Source: Actinokineospora pegani (GTDB lineage: Bacteria; Actinomycetota; Actinomycetes; Mycobacteriales; Pseudonocardiaceae). Taken from it: a DNA stretch of 64,000 bases. The stretch is from the NCBI RefSeq assembly GCF_009745975.1, contig NZ_WHOL01000107.1, positions 248,001 to 312,000 of the forward strand. Direction: 5' to 3'. A program made the position numbers and the translations under genes. This document shows positions 51,797 to 61,033 of this stretch, in pieces. The notes beneath the pieces were generated by a model. It was not told where the DNA came from, did no database searches, and saw only the letters and a list, made by a program, of their open reading frames with translations. The stretch's first letter is position 1, and each line of letters opens with the position of its first letter.

Positions 51797-51805
51797 CCAA
51801 CCCCC

Positions 51806-52501
51806 TCACCGCCCCGTCGCACCACCCACCACAGCATCCCCAGCAGGCGCATCCCCCGAACCCGGCTCCGGCGGCACCACCCCCGCCAACCCCCCACCCG
51901 AGTCATTCACCCGCAACACGAACGGCCGCGTGTCCGTATACCGCACCACCGACACCGACGCCGGATCCACCACGATCCGCTGAAACGAATCCAAGTGCTG
52001 CCCCAACGCGTCCGCCAACAACGACTTGATCACATCACCGTGCGAGCACAACAACCACACCGCCCGATCACCGAACTCAGCCGACACCCGCGCGTCATGC
52101 GCCCGCACCGCCGCCACCGCACGCGCCTGCACCGCCGCCAACCCCTCACCCCCCGGGAACACCGCCGCCGAAGGGTGCTGCTGCACCACCTTCCACAACG
52201 GCTCCTGCAACAACTCCTTGATCGCCTTACCCGTCCACGACCCGTACTCCACCTCAGCCAGGTCGTCCTCCACCACCGGCGACAACCCCCGAGCCGCCAC
52301 CAACGGCGCCACAGTCTCAGCACACCGCGTCATCGGCGACACCACCACCGACCGCAACGGCACCTCGACCAACCGCTCCACCAACCCCTCCGCCTGACGC
52401 CGCCCAGACTCATCCAGGTGCACACCAGGGGAACGACCGGCGAGCACACCGGAGTTGTTCGCCGTCGACCGGGCATGGCGGAGGAACACGACAGTAGCCA
52501 C
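51806..52501 (-). CDS. Histidine phosphatase, MSMEG_4193 type
   Basis: A 231-aa member of the histidine phosphatase/phosphoglycerate-mutase superfamily. The catalytic motif is VVFLRHARSTANN (His near residue 8), with a second His in LLCSHGDVIKSL near 153 and EVEYGSWTG near 104. It matches the MSMEG_4193 subfamily, usually next to DUF3090 and SCO1664-family genes. Those are 27 kb away here. The gene lies 24 bp downstream of uppP on the same strand. Its substrate is undefined. Confidence 0.9.
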   Translation of the reverse strand: MATVVFLRHARSTANNSGVLAGRSPGVHLDESGRRQAEGLVERLVEVPLRSVVVSPMTRCAETVAPLVAARGLSPVVEDDLAEVEYGSWTGKAIKELLQEPLWKVVQQHPSAAVFPGGEGLAAVQARAVAAVRAHDARVSAEFGDRAVWLLCSHGDVIKSLLADALGQHLDSFQRIVVDPASVSVVRYTDTRPFVLRVNDSGGGLAGVVPPEPGSGDAPAGDAVVGGATGR

Positions 52502-52525
52502 ACCCCGAGCCTATTCGGCCGACGA

Positions 52526-53356
52526 TCAGGTCGGGCTCACCACCCCCGTCGCCAACAACCCGCACAACACCGCCCCCACCACGATCCGATACCAGACGAA
52601 CACCATGAAGCTGTGGTTCGACACGTACCGCAGCAACCACGCCACACACGCGTACCCCACACCGAAAGCCACCACCGTGGCCACCACCGTCTGCGGCACC
52701 GACGCCTCGAACGGCGCTGACGGGTCCACGTTCACGATGTCCGGGATCGAGAAGATCCCCGCCCCCATCACCGACGGGATCGCCAGCAGGAACGAGTACC
52801 GCGTCGCCGCCCCCCGGTCCAACCCCATCACCAACCCCGCCGTCAACGTCCCACCCGACCGAGACACCCCCGGGATCAACGCCAACGACTGCGCGAACCC
52901 CATCGCCAACGTGTCCTTCAACGTCAGCTTGTCCCGAGCCAGCTTCGCCGTCTCATCCGCCACCGCCAAGAACACCGCGAACACCATCAACACGATCGCC
53001 GTGACCCACAGGTTGCGCAGCGTCGACCGGATCTCGTCCTTGAACAACACCCCCAACACCGCGATCGGCAACGACCCGATGATCACGTACCAGGCCAACT
53101 TGTAGTCCGGACTCGACCGCGCCGCCGAGTTGAACAACCCCCGGAACCACGCCGCGACCAACCGGCCGATGTCCTTGGCGAAGTAGATGACCACCGCCAA
53201 CTCGGTGCCCAACTGGATCACCGCGGTGAACGACGCACCCGCATCGGCCCCGAACCACAGCTCGGAGACGATGCGGATGTGCGCCGAAGAAGAGACCGGC
53301 AGGAACTCGGTCAAACCCTGGACGATGCCAAGGACGATTGCTTGAAACCAGGTCAA
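52526..53356 (-). CDS. uppP: Undecaprenyl-diphosphate phosphatase
   Basis: A 276-aa UppP/BacA membrane phosphatase that recycles the peptidoglycan lipid carrier. Signature motifs are [18 protein letters not shown] at residues 10-27 and [19 protein letters not shown] near 160, with about eight helices. It starts at TTG 53356, which overlaps the stop of the LLM oxidoreductase gene (TTGA). The rare TTG start may keep expression low. The phosphatase gene follows at 24 bp. Confidence 0.95.
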   Translation of the reverse strand: MTWFQAIVLGIVQGLTEFLPVSSSAHIRIVSELWFGADAGASFTAVIQLGTELAVVIYFAKDIGRLVAAWFRGLFNSAARSSPDYKLAWYVIIGSLPIAVLGVLFKDEIRSTLRNLWVTAIVLMVFAVFLAVADETAKLARDKLTLKDTLAMGFAQSLALIPGVSRSGGTLTAGLVMGLDRGAATRYSFLLAIPSVMGAGIFSIPDIVNVDPSAPFEASVPQTVVATVVAFGVGYACVAWLLRYVSNHSFMVFVWYRIVVGAVLCGLLATGVVSPT

Positions 53357-54402
53357 CTACCGACTCCCGCGAGATCCAGAGCTTCCGCGGCGACCCGCAG
53401 GGCCGCCTTGCTGCGCTCAAGATCTTGCAGGATCGGTGAAACGGTCAACGTGGTGACCCCCGATTGCGCCAGGGCCTGCATCTTCTCCGCGATCCGCTCC
53501 TTGGGCCCGAGCAGCGCGGTCTGGTCGACGAACCCGAGCGGCACCTTCGCCGCCGCCCCCTGGTAGTCCCTCGCCAAGTACAGGTCCTGCACCTCGGCCG
53601 CCTCGGCCTCGAAGCCCATTCGGCACGCCAGGTTGTTGTAGAAGTTCTGCTCCCGGCTCCCCATCCCGCCCACGTAGAGCGCCGCGTACGGGCGCACCAG
53701 GTCAGCGGCCGCCTCCCAGTCGTCCTGCACCACCAACGGCGTCGTCGGCACCACGTCGAACCCCTCGAGCGTCTTGCCCGCCTTCGCCCGCCCCCGGGCG
53801 ATCAGCTCCAACGACTCCTTGCCGTGCTCGGGCGAGTAGAAGATCGCCAGCCACCCGTCGGCGATCTCACCGGTCAGCTCGAGGTTCTTCGGCCCGATCG
53901 AGGCCAGGTAGATCGGGATCTGCTCGCGCACCGGGTGCACGGTCAGCTTCAGCGGCTTGCCGGGCCCGTCCGGGATCGGCTGCACGAAGTGCTTGCCCTG
54001 GTAGTCCACCCGCTCCCGGCGCAGCGCCGAGCGCACGATGTCCACGTACTCGCGGGTCCGACCCAGCGGCTTGTCGAACTTGACCCCGTACCAGCCCTCC
54101 GACACCTGCGGCCCGGAGACGCCCAGGCCCAGCCGGAACCGCCCGCCCGACAGCGTGTCCAGCGTCGCCGCCGTCATCGCCGCCATCGTCGGCCGCCGAG
54201 CCGGGATCTGCAGGATCGCCGACCCCACGTCGATCCGCGAGGTCTGCGCCGCCACCCACGCCAGCACGGTCGGCGCGTCGGAGCCGTAGGCCTCCGCCAC
54301 CCACGCCACCGAGTAGCCCAGTCGATCGGCTTCCTTCGCCAGCTCGAGGTTCGCCGCGTCGTTCCCGGCACCCCAGTAACCCATGTTCAGTCCAAGTCGC
54401 AC
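53353..54402 (-). CDS. LLM-class F420-dependent oxidoreductase
   Basis: A 349-aa luciferase-like TIM-barrel enzyme expected to use coenzyme F420. The start [44 protein letters not shown] and [19 protein letters not shown] are family hallmarks. The substrate is unknown. Start ATG 54402 faces a 479-bp AT-rich region, and the gene is first in an operon with uppP and the histidine phosphatase. Confidence 0.92.
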   Translation of the reverse strand: MRLGLNMGYWGAGNDAANLELAKEADRLGYSVAWVAEAYGSDAPTVLAWVAAQTSRIDVGSAILQIPARRPTMAAMTAATLDTLSGGRFRLGLGVSGPQVSEGWYGVKFDKPLGRTREYVDIVRSALRRERVDYQGKHFVQPIPDGPGKPLKLTVHPVREQIPIYLASIGPKNLELTGEIADGWLAIFYSPEHGKESLELIARGRAKAGKTLEGFDVVPTTPLVVQDDWEAAADLVRPYAALYVGGMGSREQNFYNNLACRMGFEAEAAEVQDLYLARDYQGAAAKVPLGFVDQTALLGPKERIAEKMQALAQSGVTTLTVSPILQDLERSKAALRVAAEALDLAGVGS

Positions 54403-54881
54403 GCCGCGACCGTACCCGCCGGTAGCACTCCCCGACCAGCACAGACACCCCTCCTCTTCCTGGCGTACTGAATCTGGGTCTTCGTGTGCAGGTCACCGCG
54501 TCCAATCTTGGCTAAGAGTTTATTATCTTGATAGTGAATAGCTGATACATAATCTCAAGCCCTGAGAGCACCGCGCCGACCAGTCGAGCCGGAACCACAG
54601 CCCGCGGGATCACAACCGCGTGCGAACAGCCGCCGACGCTTCCCGTCTGCGATGAACCCCCATCGAGCCACTCCCCCTCGCTTGTCATGAGCGCTTCCCG
54701 AGCCCCCTCCCCTCATTCAGCTGTGTTTGTGGTTGAGTTACGCGCGTGCATTTATCTGTTCATCTAGATAGTGAATAATCGATAGTTAGTTCGATGGAGA
54801 TAACCCTGGTGGGGAAGAGTGAACGCGGATCGCCCCATCGCCCAGTGGCGCGCGGCCGCCGTCCCTTTAGGCTTCTGGTTC
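54403..54881. promoter_or_regulatory. 479-bp AT-rich region with paired 23-bp repeats
   Basis: A divergent gap, unusually AT-rich for this genome. Two 23-bp direct repeats lie at 54525-54547 and 54762-54784; they share ATCT, GATAGTGAATA and a final GATA, 19 of 23 positions. The second overlaps TTATCT...AGATA half-sites, like operators of MarR-type repressors. No complete gene is visible between the repeats. Confidence 0.55.
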
Positions 54882-55856
54882 GTGGAGCAACGACACCTCG
54901 GGCGTAGCGGCCTCCGGGTCTCCCGGATGGGCCTGGGCACGATGACCTGGGGCGGGGACACCGACGCGGAGACCGCCGCCGCCCAGCTCGCCGCGTTCAC
55001 CGAGGCCGGCGGCACGCTGGTCGACACGGCGGACGTCTACGCCTGCGGGGAGAGCGAACAGGTCCTCGGCGAACTGCTCGACGACCTGGTGCCGCGCGAC
55101 GAGGTCGTCCTCGCCACCAAGGCCGTCGCCCGCCGCCACGACGGGCCGTTCGGCGGCGGCGCGTCCCGGGGGGCGCTGCTGCGCGCCCTGGAGGGCTCCC
55201 TCACCCGGCTCGACACCGACCACGTCGACCTCTGGCAACTGCACGCCTGGGACGACCAGGTCCCGCTGGAGGAGACCCTGTCCGCGGTCGACGCGGCCGT
55301 GCGCAGCGGCAAGGTCCGCTACGCCGGGATCTCCAACTACTGCGGCTGGCAGACCGCCACCGCCGCCACCAGGCAGGCCACCGTCCCCGGCGCCGCCCCG
55401 CTGGTCAGCACGCAGGTCGAGTACTCGCTGCTGGAGCGGTCGGTCGAGCGCGAGGTGGTCCCGGCCGCCGAGCACCACGGCATCGGCCTGCTCCCCTGGG
55501 CCCCGCTCGGCCGCGGCGTGCTGACCGGCAAGTACCGCACGAGCACCCCACCGGACTCCCGCGGCGCCTCCGCGCAGTACGCCCCGTACGTCGACCAGCA
55601 CCGCACCGATCGCGCCGCCCGGATCGTCCAAGCGGTGGCCACGGCAGCCGAGGGCCTGGGCACCTCGCCGCTGGTGGTGGCCCTGGCCTGGGTGCGCGAC
55701 CGCCCCGGGGTCGTCGCCCCGATCGTCGGCGCCCGCGACGTCGCCCAGCTCAAGGGGTCGCTGGCGGCGGAGGAGATCGTGCTCCCGCCCGCGATCCGCG
55801 CCGCCCTCGACGACGTCAGCGGATTGGAGTTCGGCTACCCCGAGGCGAGCCGCTAG
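54882..55856 (+). CDS. Aldo/keto reductase
   Basis: A 324-aa NADPH-dependent reductase of the aldo/keto reductase family. It starts EQRHLGRSGLRVSRMGLGTM. The catalytic Asp, Tyr, Lys and His are in LVDTADVYACGESEQVLG (Asp49/Tyr54), VLATKAVARR (Lys near 83) and LWQLHAWDDQ (His near 116); IVGARDVAQLKGSL contacts cofactor. The open frame extends to GTG 54819, but GTG 54882 gives the conserved start. Its promoter region carries the 23-bp repeats, suggesting inducible control. It overlaps the convergent membrane-protein gene by 41 bp. Confidence 0.9.
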   Translation: MEQRHLGRSGLRVSRMGLGTMTWGGDTDAETAAAQLAAFTEAGGTLVDTADVYACGESEQVLGELLDDLVPRDEVVLATKAVARRHDGPFGGGASRGALLRALEGSLTRLDTDHVDLWQLHAWDDQVPLEETLSAVDAAVRSGKVRYAGISNYCGWQTATAATRQATVPGAAPLVSTQVEYSLLERSVEREVVPAAEHHGIGLLPWAPLGRGVLTGKYRTSTPPDSRGASAQYAPYVDQHRTDRAARIVQAVATAAEGLGTSPLVVALAWVRDRPGVVAPIVGARDVAQLKGSLAAEEIVLPPAIRAALDDVSGLEFGYPEASR

Positions 55857-56262
55857 GCCGTGTTCCAGGCTCGTGGGTCTCGAAGTGCGCGCGCACCTCG
55901 GTGCGGAACATCAACCGCCCGGCGCAGACCAGGGCGAGCAGGACCAGCAGCACGACGGCCAGGCCGGTGGCGCCGGTGCACAGGGTCGCGCCGGGCAGGG
56001 CGTTGACGATGCCGGTGGCCAGGCCCGCGGGGCGGGCCCAGGACCTGCCCGCGCGGGTGCTGAGGGCGAACCAGATCGCCAGGCCGAGCGGGATGAGGAA
56101 GGCCGAGAGGTCGTGGTCGGCGGTGGCCCCGTAGAAGGCGAGCTGGGCCGCGCTCCCGACGGTCGCCAGCAGGAGCAGGGAGCAGGACGCGCGAGCGGCC
56201 GCGGGTGGGACCTCGGGGTTGGGGTTGCCGAGGATCGGCACGTTCGCCGGATCGATCGCCAT
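55816..56262 (-). CDS. Small membrane protein
   Basis: A 148-aa protein with four likely helices: ASCSLLLLATVGSAAQLAFY, then AFLIPLGLAIWFALS, PAGLATGIVNALPGATLC and GLAVVLLVLLALVCAGRLMF. Hydrophilic ends. No family assigned. ATG 56262 follows GGGAGG at a good distance. The last 13 codons overlap the aldo/keto reductase gene tail-to-tail. Confidence 0.65.
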   Translation of the reverse strand: MAIDPANVPILGNPNPEVPPAAARASCSLLLLATVGSAAQLAFYGATADHDLSAFLIPLGLAIWFALSTRAGRSWARPAGLATGIVNALPGATLCTGATGLAVVLLVLLALVCAGRLMFRTEVRAHFETHEPGTRPSGSPRGSRTPIR

Positions 56263-56448
56263 GACGCCTCCCGCGCTGGATGCCCGGTCATTCGGTGCGC
56301 AACACGACCGTGTTACGAGACCGCCTCGCTTTCGCTCGATCGGGTTAACGCGCTCACTGTGCGGGACGTGACGGTGGGGCATCGTGGCCGTGCGTGTCGG
56401 TGTGCGGGATGCTGGGGGAGCCCATCCCCCGCCCTGGAGGTCCGAGAG

Positions 56449-57465
56449 TTGCGCTCGCTGGTCGCTGCCGCCCTGGTCGTCTGCACAGGGTCCGCCCTCG
56501 TCGCGGGGTGTTCGTCGGACACCGGACCGACCGATGAGCTCATGGTCTCGTCGAACCCGGTCGCCGCGACGGCCGCCCGCTCCCCCGAGCAGACGGCGAC
56601 GCCGCCTGGGACGGTGCTGCCGCTGGACGCGCCGGTCACAGCGGCCGCCGTCGACGCGGGCAGCCGCACGCTGGCCCTCGCGGTCGCCACTCCCCCGTCG
56701 ATCCGGCTCCTCGACCTCGACCAACCCGACGCCGAACCGCGCACCGTGCCGCTCGACGGCCCGGCCTCCGCGCTGTCGGTCGCCGACGGCGGCACGCTCA
56801 TCGCCTCGCTGGGCGAGCGCGGCAGCGTCGTGCGCGTCGACCTGGCCTCGGCGCGGGCCACCCCCTCCCCCGTCGACGGCGCACCGGTCGACTCGGCCGG
56901 GTTCGGCGCCGACACCCTCGTCGCGGTCCGCGACCAGAGGGGCGTGGCGGTCCTGGGCGGTGACAACACGGTCCGCAAGGTGATCACCGGCGGCCTGCTC
57001 AGCGCCGACCAGGTCTACGGCGCGGGCGAGCGCGCCATCGTGCTGGACCGCCTCCGCAACGCCGTGTTCCAACTCGACGTCGACGGCGGCACCATCGGCG
57101 AGGGCCTGCGCGCGGGCCAGGGCTCCACCAACGGTGTGGTCGACCGCTACGACCGAGTCCTGGTCACCGACACCCGCGGCGGCGCCCTGCTGGCCTTCTC
57201 CGCCGACCCCCTGCTGATGCGGCAGCGCTTCCCGGTCCCCGGCGCCCCGTACGGGATCGCCTACGACCCCCAGCGCGACCTCGCCTGGATCACCCTCACC
57301 GAGCGCAACGAGGTCGTCGCCTTCGCCGTCGCGGGCGGGGAACCCGTCGAGCGCCACCGCTTCCCCACCGTCACCCAGCCCGACCACATCGCCGTCGACC
57401 CGACCACCGGCCGGGTCGTCGTCGCCTCCGCCACCGGAGCCGGAGTGCAGGTGATCACCCCATGA
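56449..57465 (+). CDS. Beta-propeller lipoprotein (LppL-like)
   Basis: A 338-aa lipoprotein. The signal is LRSLVAAALVVCTGSALVAGC with a lipobox LVAG-C near residue 21. The mature part has repeating 45-60-residue blades (TLALAVATPPSIRLLDL, TLIASLGERGSVVRVDL, RVVVASATGAGVQVIT), as in YncE-type propellers. TTG 56449 is chosen because GGAGG lies 8 bp upstream and the signal begins there. It occupies the place of LppL in mycobacteria. The stop overlaps the DUF5703 gene (ATGA). Confidence 0.82.
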   Translation: MRSLVAAALVVCTGSALVAGCSSDTGPTDELMVSSNPVAATAARSPEQTATPPGTVLPLDAPVTAAAVDAGSRTLALAVATPPSIRLLDLDQPDAEPRTVPLDGPASALSVADGGTLIASLGERGSVVRVDLASARATPSPVDGAPVDSAGFGADTLVAVRDQRGVAVLGGDNTVRKVITGGLLSADQVYGAGERAIVLDRLRNAVFQLDVDGGTIGEGLRAGQGSTNGVVDRYDRVLVTDTRGGALLAFSADPLLMRQRFPVPGAPYGIAYDPQRDLAWITLTERNEVVAFAVAGGEPVERHRFPTVTQPDHIAVDPTTGRVVVASATGAGVQVITP

Positions 57466-57659
57466 CCGACGACGAGTGGGAGTACCTCCCCCTCCGCCTC
57501 CCCCCTGGCGTCTCCCGCCTGACCGCCACCACCCAGCTCTCGATCCAAGCGGAGTTCGGCGGCTGGGAGCTGTCCAACGTCCGCCTCTACAGCGACGGGA
57601 CGCGCAAGGTCCTGCTGCGCCGCAAGAGGCGCAAGGTGGCCCTGCCGGTCATCACCTAG
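57462..57659 (+). CDS. DUF5703 family protein
   Basis: A 65-aa cytoplasmic protein beginning MTDDEWEYLPLRLPPGVSR and containing GGWELSNVRLYSDGTRKVLL, followed by a basic RRKRRK tail. This is the DUF5703 pattern, a small actinobacterial family of unknown function that usually follows the propeller lipoprotein, as here. ATGA overlap couples the two. Confidence 0.85.
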   Translation: MTDDEWEYLPLRLPPGVSRLTATTQLSIQAEFGGWELSNVRLYSDGTRKVLLRRKRRKVALPVIT

Positions 57660-58024
57660 GCCACGACGCCGGCGTGCGCGGCGATGACGCGCCAGGCGGT
57701 CCCGTCGTGCGTCCAGGTGCGCGTGTAGCGGACCCGGGCAGTGAACGGCTGGTCGCCGGTGGTGGCTTCCAGGCTGCCGAGGAACCAGGTGACCCCGGTG
57801 GCGCCGCTGACGTGGACCCGCAGGTCTTCTTCCTCGAGTCGGGTGAGCTTCTGCTGCCCGCTGTTGTGCGCGTCCAGGTCGTCCTGCTTGGTCAGGACGC
57901 CGCCGTCGGGGCCGGTGAACAGCATGGCGTCGTCGATGAGCTCGTCGAGGACGGCGGTGTCGGAGCCGAGCTGCGCGGCCTGGAGGCGGCGCTCGGCGGC
58001 GCGGAGGGTCTCTGCGGTGGTCAC
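57656..58024 (-). CDS. NTF2/SnoaL-like (DUF4440) protein
   Basis: A 122-aa single-domain protein of the NTF2-like fold. The helix AAERRLQAAQLGSDTAVLDE is followed by LIDDAMLFTGPDGGVLTKQD and closing strands RYTRTWTHDGTAWRVIAAH, the DUF4440 pattern. Such proteins are ligand-binding or ketosteroid-isomerase-like; no catalytic pair is obvious. It overlaps the DUF5703 gene by 4 bp tail-to-tail. Confidence 0.85.
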   Translation of the reverse strand: MTTAETLRAAERRLQAAQLGSDTAVLDELIDDAMLFTGPDGGVLTKQDDLDAHNSGQQKLTRLEEEDLRVHVSGATGVTWFLGSLEATTGDQPFTARVRYTRTWTHDGTAWRVIAAHAGVVA

Positions 58025-58087
58025 GATTCCACTATGGCCCGCAGACCGGAGGGTCGGAGGGGAATCAGCCGTGGGCGATATCCACCC

Positions 58088-58573
58088 TCACCTGACGGGC
58101 TGCTCGGCGACCCCGTCCCACACCGCGCGGCTGCCCGCGTCGCCGACCCGGTAGACCTGCACCCCCGCCGCCCCGCCCGCGATGACGCTGAGCACGGCGA
58201 AGACGACCAGCACCGGCTTGGCCCAGGACTTCGGCCGCTCGGTCCGGACGCCCGCCTGGTGCGCGATCATCAGGACGAGCACCGCGAGGAACAGCGGCAC
58301 CACGAAGAAGATCAACTGCTTGCCCAACGCCTCGTGCGCCTGGATCAGCTCGTTCTCCGGCAGCCGCTCCTGCAGGGCGAACCCGCTGACCGAGGCCACC
58401 GGCGTCAGCAGCATGGCGACCCCGGCGAAACCGACCACCAGCCACCCGTACCGCCTGCGCGCCGCGGGCCACACCGCGATCACGACGGCGCCCAGCGCGG
58501 CCAGCGGGATCAGCACCACGACCGCGTGCACCACCAGCGCGTGGACCGGCAGACCGTCGACGAACTCGAACAT
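58088..58573 (-). CDS. DUF2231 membrane protein
   Basis: A 161-aa protein with four transmembrane helices. The conserved DUF2231 start DGLPVHALVVHAVVVLIPLA contains two His that may bind haem or metal; HEALGKQLIFFVVPLFLAVL and VLVVFAVLSVIAGGAAG are later helices. ATG 58573 follows GGAGG at 6 bp. It is likely part of a redox or stress-related membrane complex, unproven. Confidence 0.85.
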   Translation of the reverse strand: MFEFVDGLPVHALVVHAVVVLIPLAALGAVVIAVWPAARRRYGWLVVGFAGVAMLLTPVASVSGFALQERLPENELIQAHEALGKQLIFFVVPLFLAVLVLMIAHQAGVRTERPKSWAKPVLVVFAVLSVIAGGAAGVQVYRVGDAGSRAVWDGVAEQPVR

Positions 58574-58640
58574 CGGGCACCTCCAGGTGGAACGGACCAT
58601 CACCCCCGGTTACGCCTCCCGGCGGCAGATGGTTCAGGTT

Positions 58641-59522
58641 TCACCTAAATCTGTCGCCCCGCAACGCGGCCGACGCGAGCCCCACCAGCCTGGGCAGCAC
58701 GTGGGCGGGCGCCTCGAGCGGCAGCATGTGCCCGACCCCGTCGAGCACCACCGCCGTCCCCTCCGGACCGGCCAGCGCCTCGGCGTGCGCGGCGGGCACG
58801 AGCCGGTCCCGGTCCCCCACCATGGCCAGCACCGGCACCTCGGCGGCCGCGCTGCGCACCGCGTCGCGGCGGAACCGGTCCAGGCCGGGGCGGAAGAGCA
58901 GGGCGGTCTCCGGCCAGTGCGCGGTGATCATGTCGGCCACCAGCCGGACGTCCTCGGGGTCGGGGTTGTCGCCGAGCAGCGTCCAGCGCAGCCCAGCCTG
59001 CGTGGCCTTGTCGATCGGCCCGGCGATGCGGGAGCCGAGGATCGCCGACAGATCGCGGACGAGCGCGCCCAGCGAACTGGTCCACGCGGTGGAGGTCTCC
59101 GCGATCCAACTGGCCCCCGTCGACAGGAACCCGAGGCCACCCACCCGGTCACCCAGGGTGTCGGCGTGCCGGGCGGTCGCGGCGGTCAGGACCAGCCCGC
59201 CCATGCCGTGCCCGACGAGGACCACCTCCCCCTCGGGCACCAGCCCGTCGACCAGCTCCGCCAGGTCGTCGGCCAGCCGCTCGACCACCGCGGTGGTCGG
59301 CGTGGCCCGCGTCGAGCGCCCGTGGCCGCGGTGGTCGTAGGCCAGCACCGCCAGCGGCCGCTCCGCCGCCTGCGGCAGGTCGTCGACCACCTTGTGCCAG
59401 ATCCGCTGGTCCTGGGCGTAGCTGTGGGCCAGGACGACGGTGACCCCGGCGTGCGGGTCACCTGCGCTGGTGATGGCTAACTCAGCCCCGTCCGCCAGCG
59501 CGAAGCGACCGGTCTCGAGCAC
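58641..59522 (-). CDS. Alpha/beta hydrolase with altered nucleophile
   Basis: A 293-aa alpha/beta-hydrolase. The oxyanion region is VVLAHSYAQDQRIW, then YDHRGHGRSTRAT. The nucleophile elbow reads VLVGHGMGGLVL near residues 100-111, where GHSMGG is expected, so the nucleophile Ser is Gly. The acid (VGDRDRLVPAAHA) and His (GVGHMLPLEAP) remain. Without the Ser it may be inactive as an esterase or use another mechanism. It starts at GTG 59522, 1 bp after the M20 peptidase stop. Confidence 0.85.
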   Translation of the reverse strand: MLETGRFALADGAELAITSAGDPHAGVTVVLAHSYAQDQRIWHKVVDDLPQAAERPLAVLAYDHRGHGRSTRATPTTAVVERLADDLAELVDGLVPEGEVVLVGHGMGGLVLTAATARHADTLGDRVGGLGFLSTGASWIAETSTAWTSSLGALVRDLSAILGSRIAGPIDKATQAGLRWTLLGDNPDPEDVRLVADMITAHWPETALLFRPGLDRFRRDAVRSAAAEVPVLAMVGDRDRLVPAAHAEALAGPEGTAVVLDGVGHMLPLEAPAHVLPRLVGLASAALRGDRFR

Positions 59523-59523
59523 G

Positions 59524-60852
59524 TCAGCAGGTGCGCAGGAAGCGGTCGAGCACCCGGGTGCCGAACTTCAGCGCGTCCACCGGCACCCGCTCGTCGACCC
59601 CGTGGAACAGCGCGCTGAAGTCCAGGTCGGCGGGCAGCCGCAGCGGGGCGAACCCGAAGCACCGGATACCGAGCTGCTGGAACGACTTCGCGTCGGTGCC
59701 ACCGGAGAGCATGTACGGGATCGTGCGGGCGCCGGGGTCCTCAGCGGTGATCGAGTCCGCCATGTGGTCCACCAGCGCCCCGTCGAAGGTCGTCTCCACC
59801 GCGGGGAGGTGGGTGATGTACTCGCGCTCGATGTCCGGCCCCAGGATGTCGTCCAGCTCGCGCAGGAAAGCCTCCTCCCGCCCCGGCAACACCCGGCAGT
59901 CCACGACCGCCTCGGCCACCGAGGGAATGACGTTCGCCTTGTACCCACCGCTCAACATCGTCGGATTGGCCGTGTCCCGCAGCGTCGCACCCACCATCCG
60001 GGCCACCCCACCCAACTTCGCCACGGTCCCGTCGAGGTCCTCCTCGTCAAACCGCATCCCGGTCAACTCCGTCATGGCAGCCAGGAACTCCCGCACCGAG
60101 TCCGTCAGCACCAACGGGAACCGGTGCGTACCCAACCGCGCGACAGCCTGGGTGAGCTTGGTGACCGCATTGTCCTCGTGCACCATCGACCCGTGCCCCG
60201 CCCGCCCCCGCGCCCGCAACTTCAACCAGGCAATCCCCTTCTCCGCCGTCTCCACCACATAGGCCCGCACCCCGTCCTTGACGGTGATCGAGAACCCCCC
60301 GACCTCACTGATCGCCTCAGTGGCCCCCTCGAACAACTCCGGCCGGTTCTCCACCAACCACTGCGCCCCGTACTCCCCCCCAGCCTCCTCATCAGCGACA
60401 AAAGCAAAGATCAGGTCCCGCTTGGGCACAACCCCATCCCGCTTCAACCGCCGAGCGGTAGCCAACGTCATCCCCACCATGTCCTTCATGTCCACGGCCC
60501 CACGCCCCCACACGTAGCCGTCCTGCACAGCCCCAGAAAACGGGTGCACAGACCACTCAGAAGCATCCGCAGGCACCACGTCCAGGTGCCCGTGCACCAA
60601 CAACGCCCCCCGCCCCGAATCCTCCCCAGCCAACCGGGCCACCACGTTCCCCCGCCCCTTGGCCCCAGACTCCACATAAGTCGTCTCAAACCCGACATCC
60701 GAGAGCTGCTCAGCCACCCACTCAGCAGCCATCCGCTCCCCCACCACCGTCGAGGGATCACCCGTGTTAGTCGTGTCGATCCGGATCAACTCGCTGGTGA
60801 ACCGCACAGCCTCCTCCTCGGAGACCGCGGTAGCCGCACTCTGCTCACTCAC
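59524..60852 (-). CDS. M20-family peptidase
   Basis: A 442-aa zinc metallopeptidase with the same layout as the one at 35.7 kb: LLVHGHLDVVPADASEW (His, Asp), WGRGAVDMKDMVG (bridging Asp), FVADEEAGGEYG (catalytic Glu), GRAGHGSMVHEDNAV in the lid and FHGVDERVPVDALKFG at the end. In mycobacteria an M20 peptidase gene (Rv2141c) occupies the same relative place downstream of uppP and lppL. Probably a dipeptidase or amidohydrolase. Coupled to the alpha/beta hydrolase gene. Confidence 0.92.
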   Translation of the reverse strand: MSEQSAATAVSEEEAVRFTSELIRIDTTNTGDPSTVVGERMAAEWVAEQLSDVGFETTYVESGAKGRGNVVARLAGEDSGRGALLVHGHLDVVPADASEWSVHPFSGAVQDGYVWGRGAVDMKDMVGMTLATARRLKRDGVVPKRDLIFAFVADEEAGGEYGAQWLVENRPELFEGATEAISEVGGFSITVKDGVRAYVVETAEKGIAWLKLRARGRAGHGSMVHEDNAVTKLTQAVARLGTHRFPLVLTDSVREFLAAMTELTGMRFDEEDLDGTVAKLGGVARMVGATLRDTANPTMLSGGYKANVIPSVAEAVVDCRVLPGREEAFLRELDDILGPDIEREYITHLPAVETTFDGALVDHMADSITAEDPGARTIPYMLSGGTDAKSFQQLGIRCFGFAPLRLPADLDFSALFHGVDERVPVDALKFGTRVLDRFLRTC

Positions 60853-60946
60853 CCCGCCTGTCTACCACCCCACCGCCCCCAGTTTGAGCCCCCTCCCGCG
60901 TGTCGAGTACTCTTGCCACCACAACAGCGAGGCCTTGACCTCGCAA

Positions 60947-61033
60947 GTCCGGGTGGCGGAATGGCAGACGCGCTAGCTTGAGGTGCTAGTGCCCTTAACG
61001 GGCGTGGGGGTTCAAGTCCCCCCTCGGACACCA
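60947..61033 (+). tRNA. tRNA-Leu (anticodon GAG)
   Basis: A type II tRNA of 87 nt including an encoded CCA. Acceptor GTCCGGG (60947-60953) pairs with CTCGGAC (61023-61029). The anticodon arm is CTAGC-TTGAGGT-GCTAG with anticodon GAG, the variable arm is long (GTGCCCTTAACGGGCGT), and the T arm is GGGGG-TTCAAGT-CCCCC. The integrase gene of the adjacent element ends inside the T loop, marking this tRNA as the attachment site. Confidence 0.97.
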
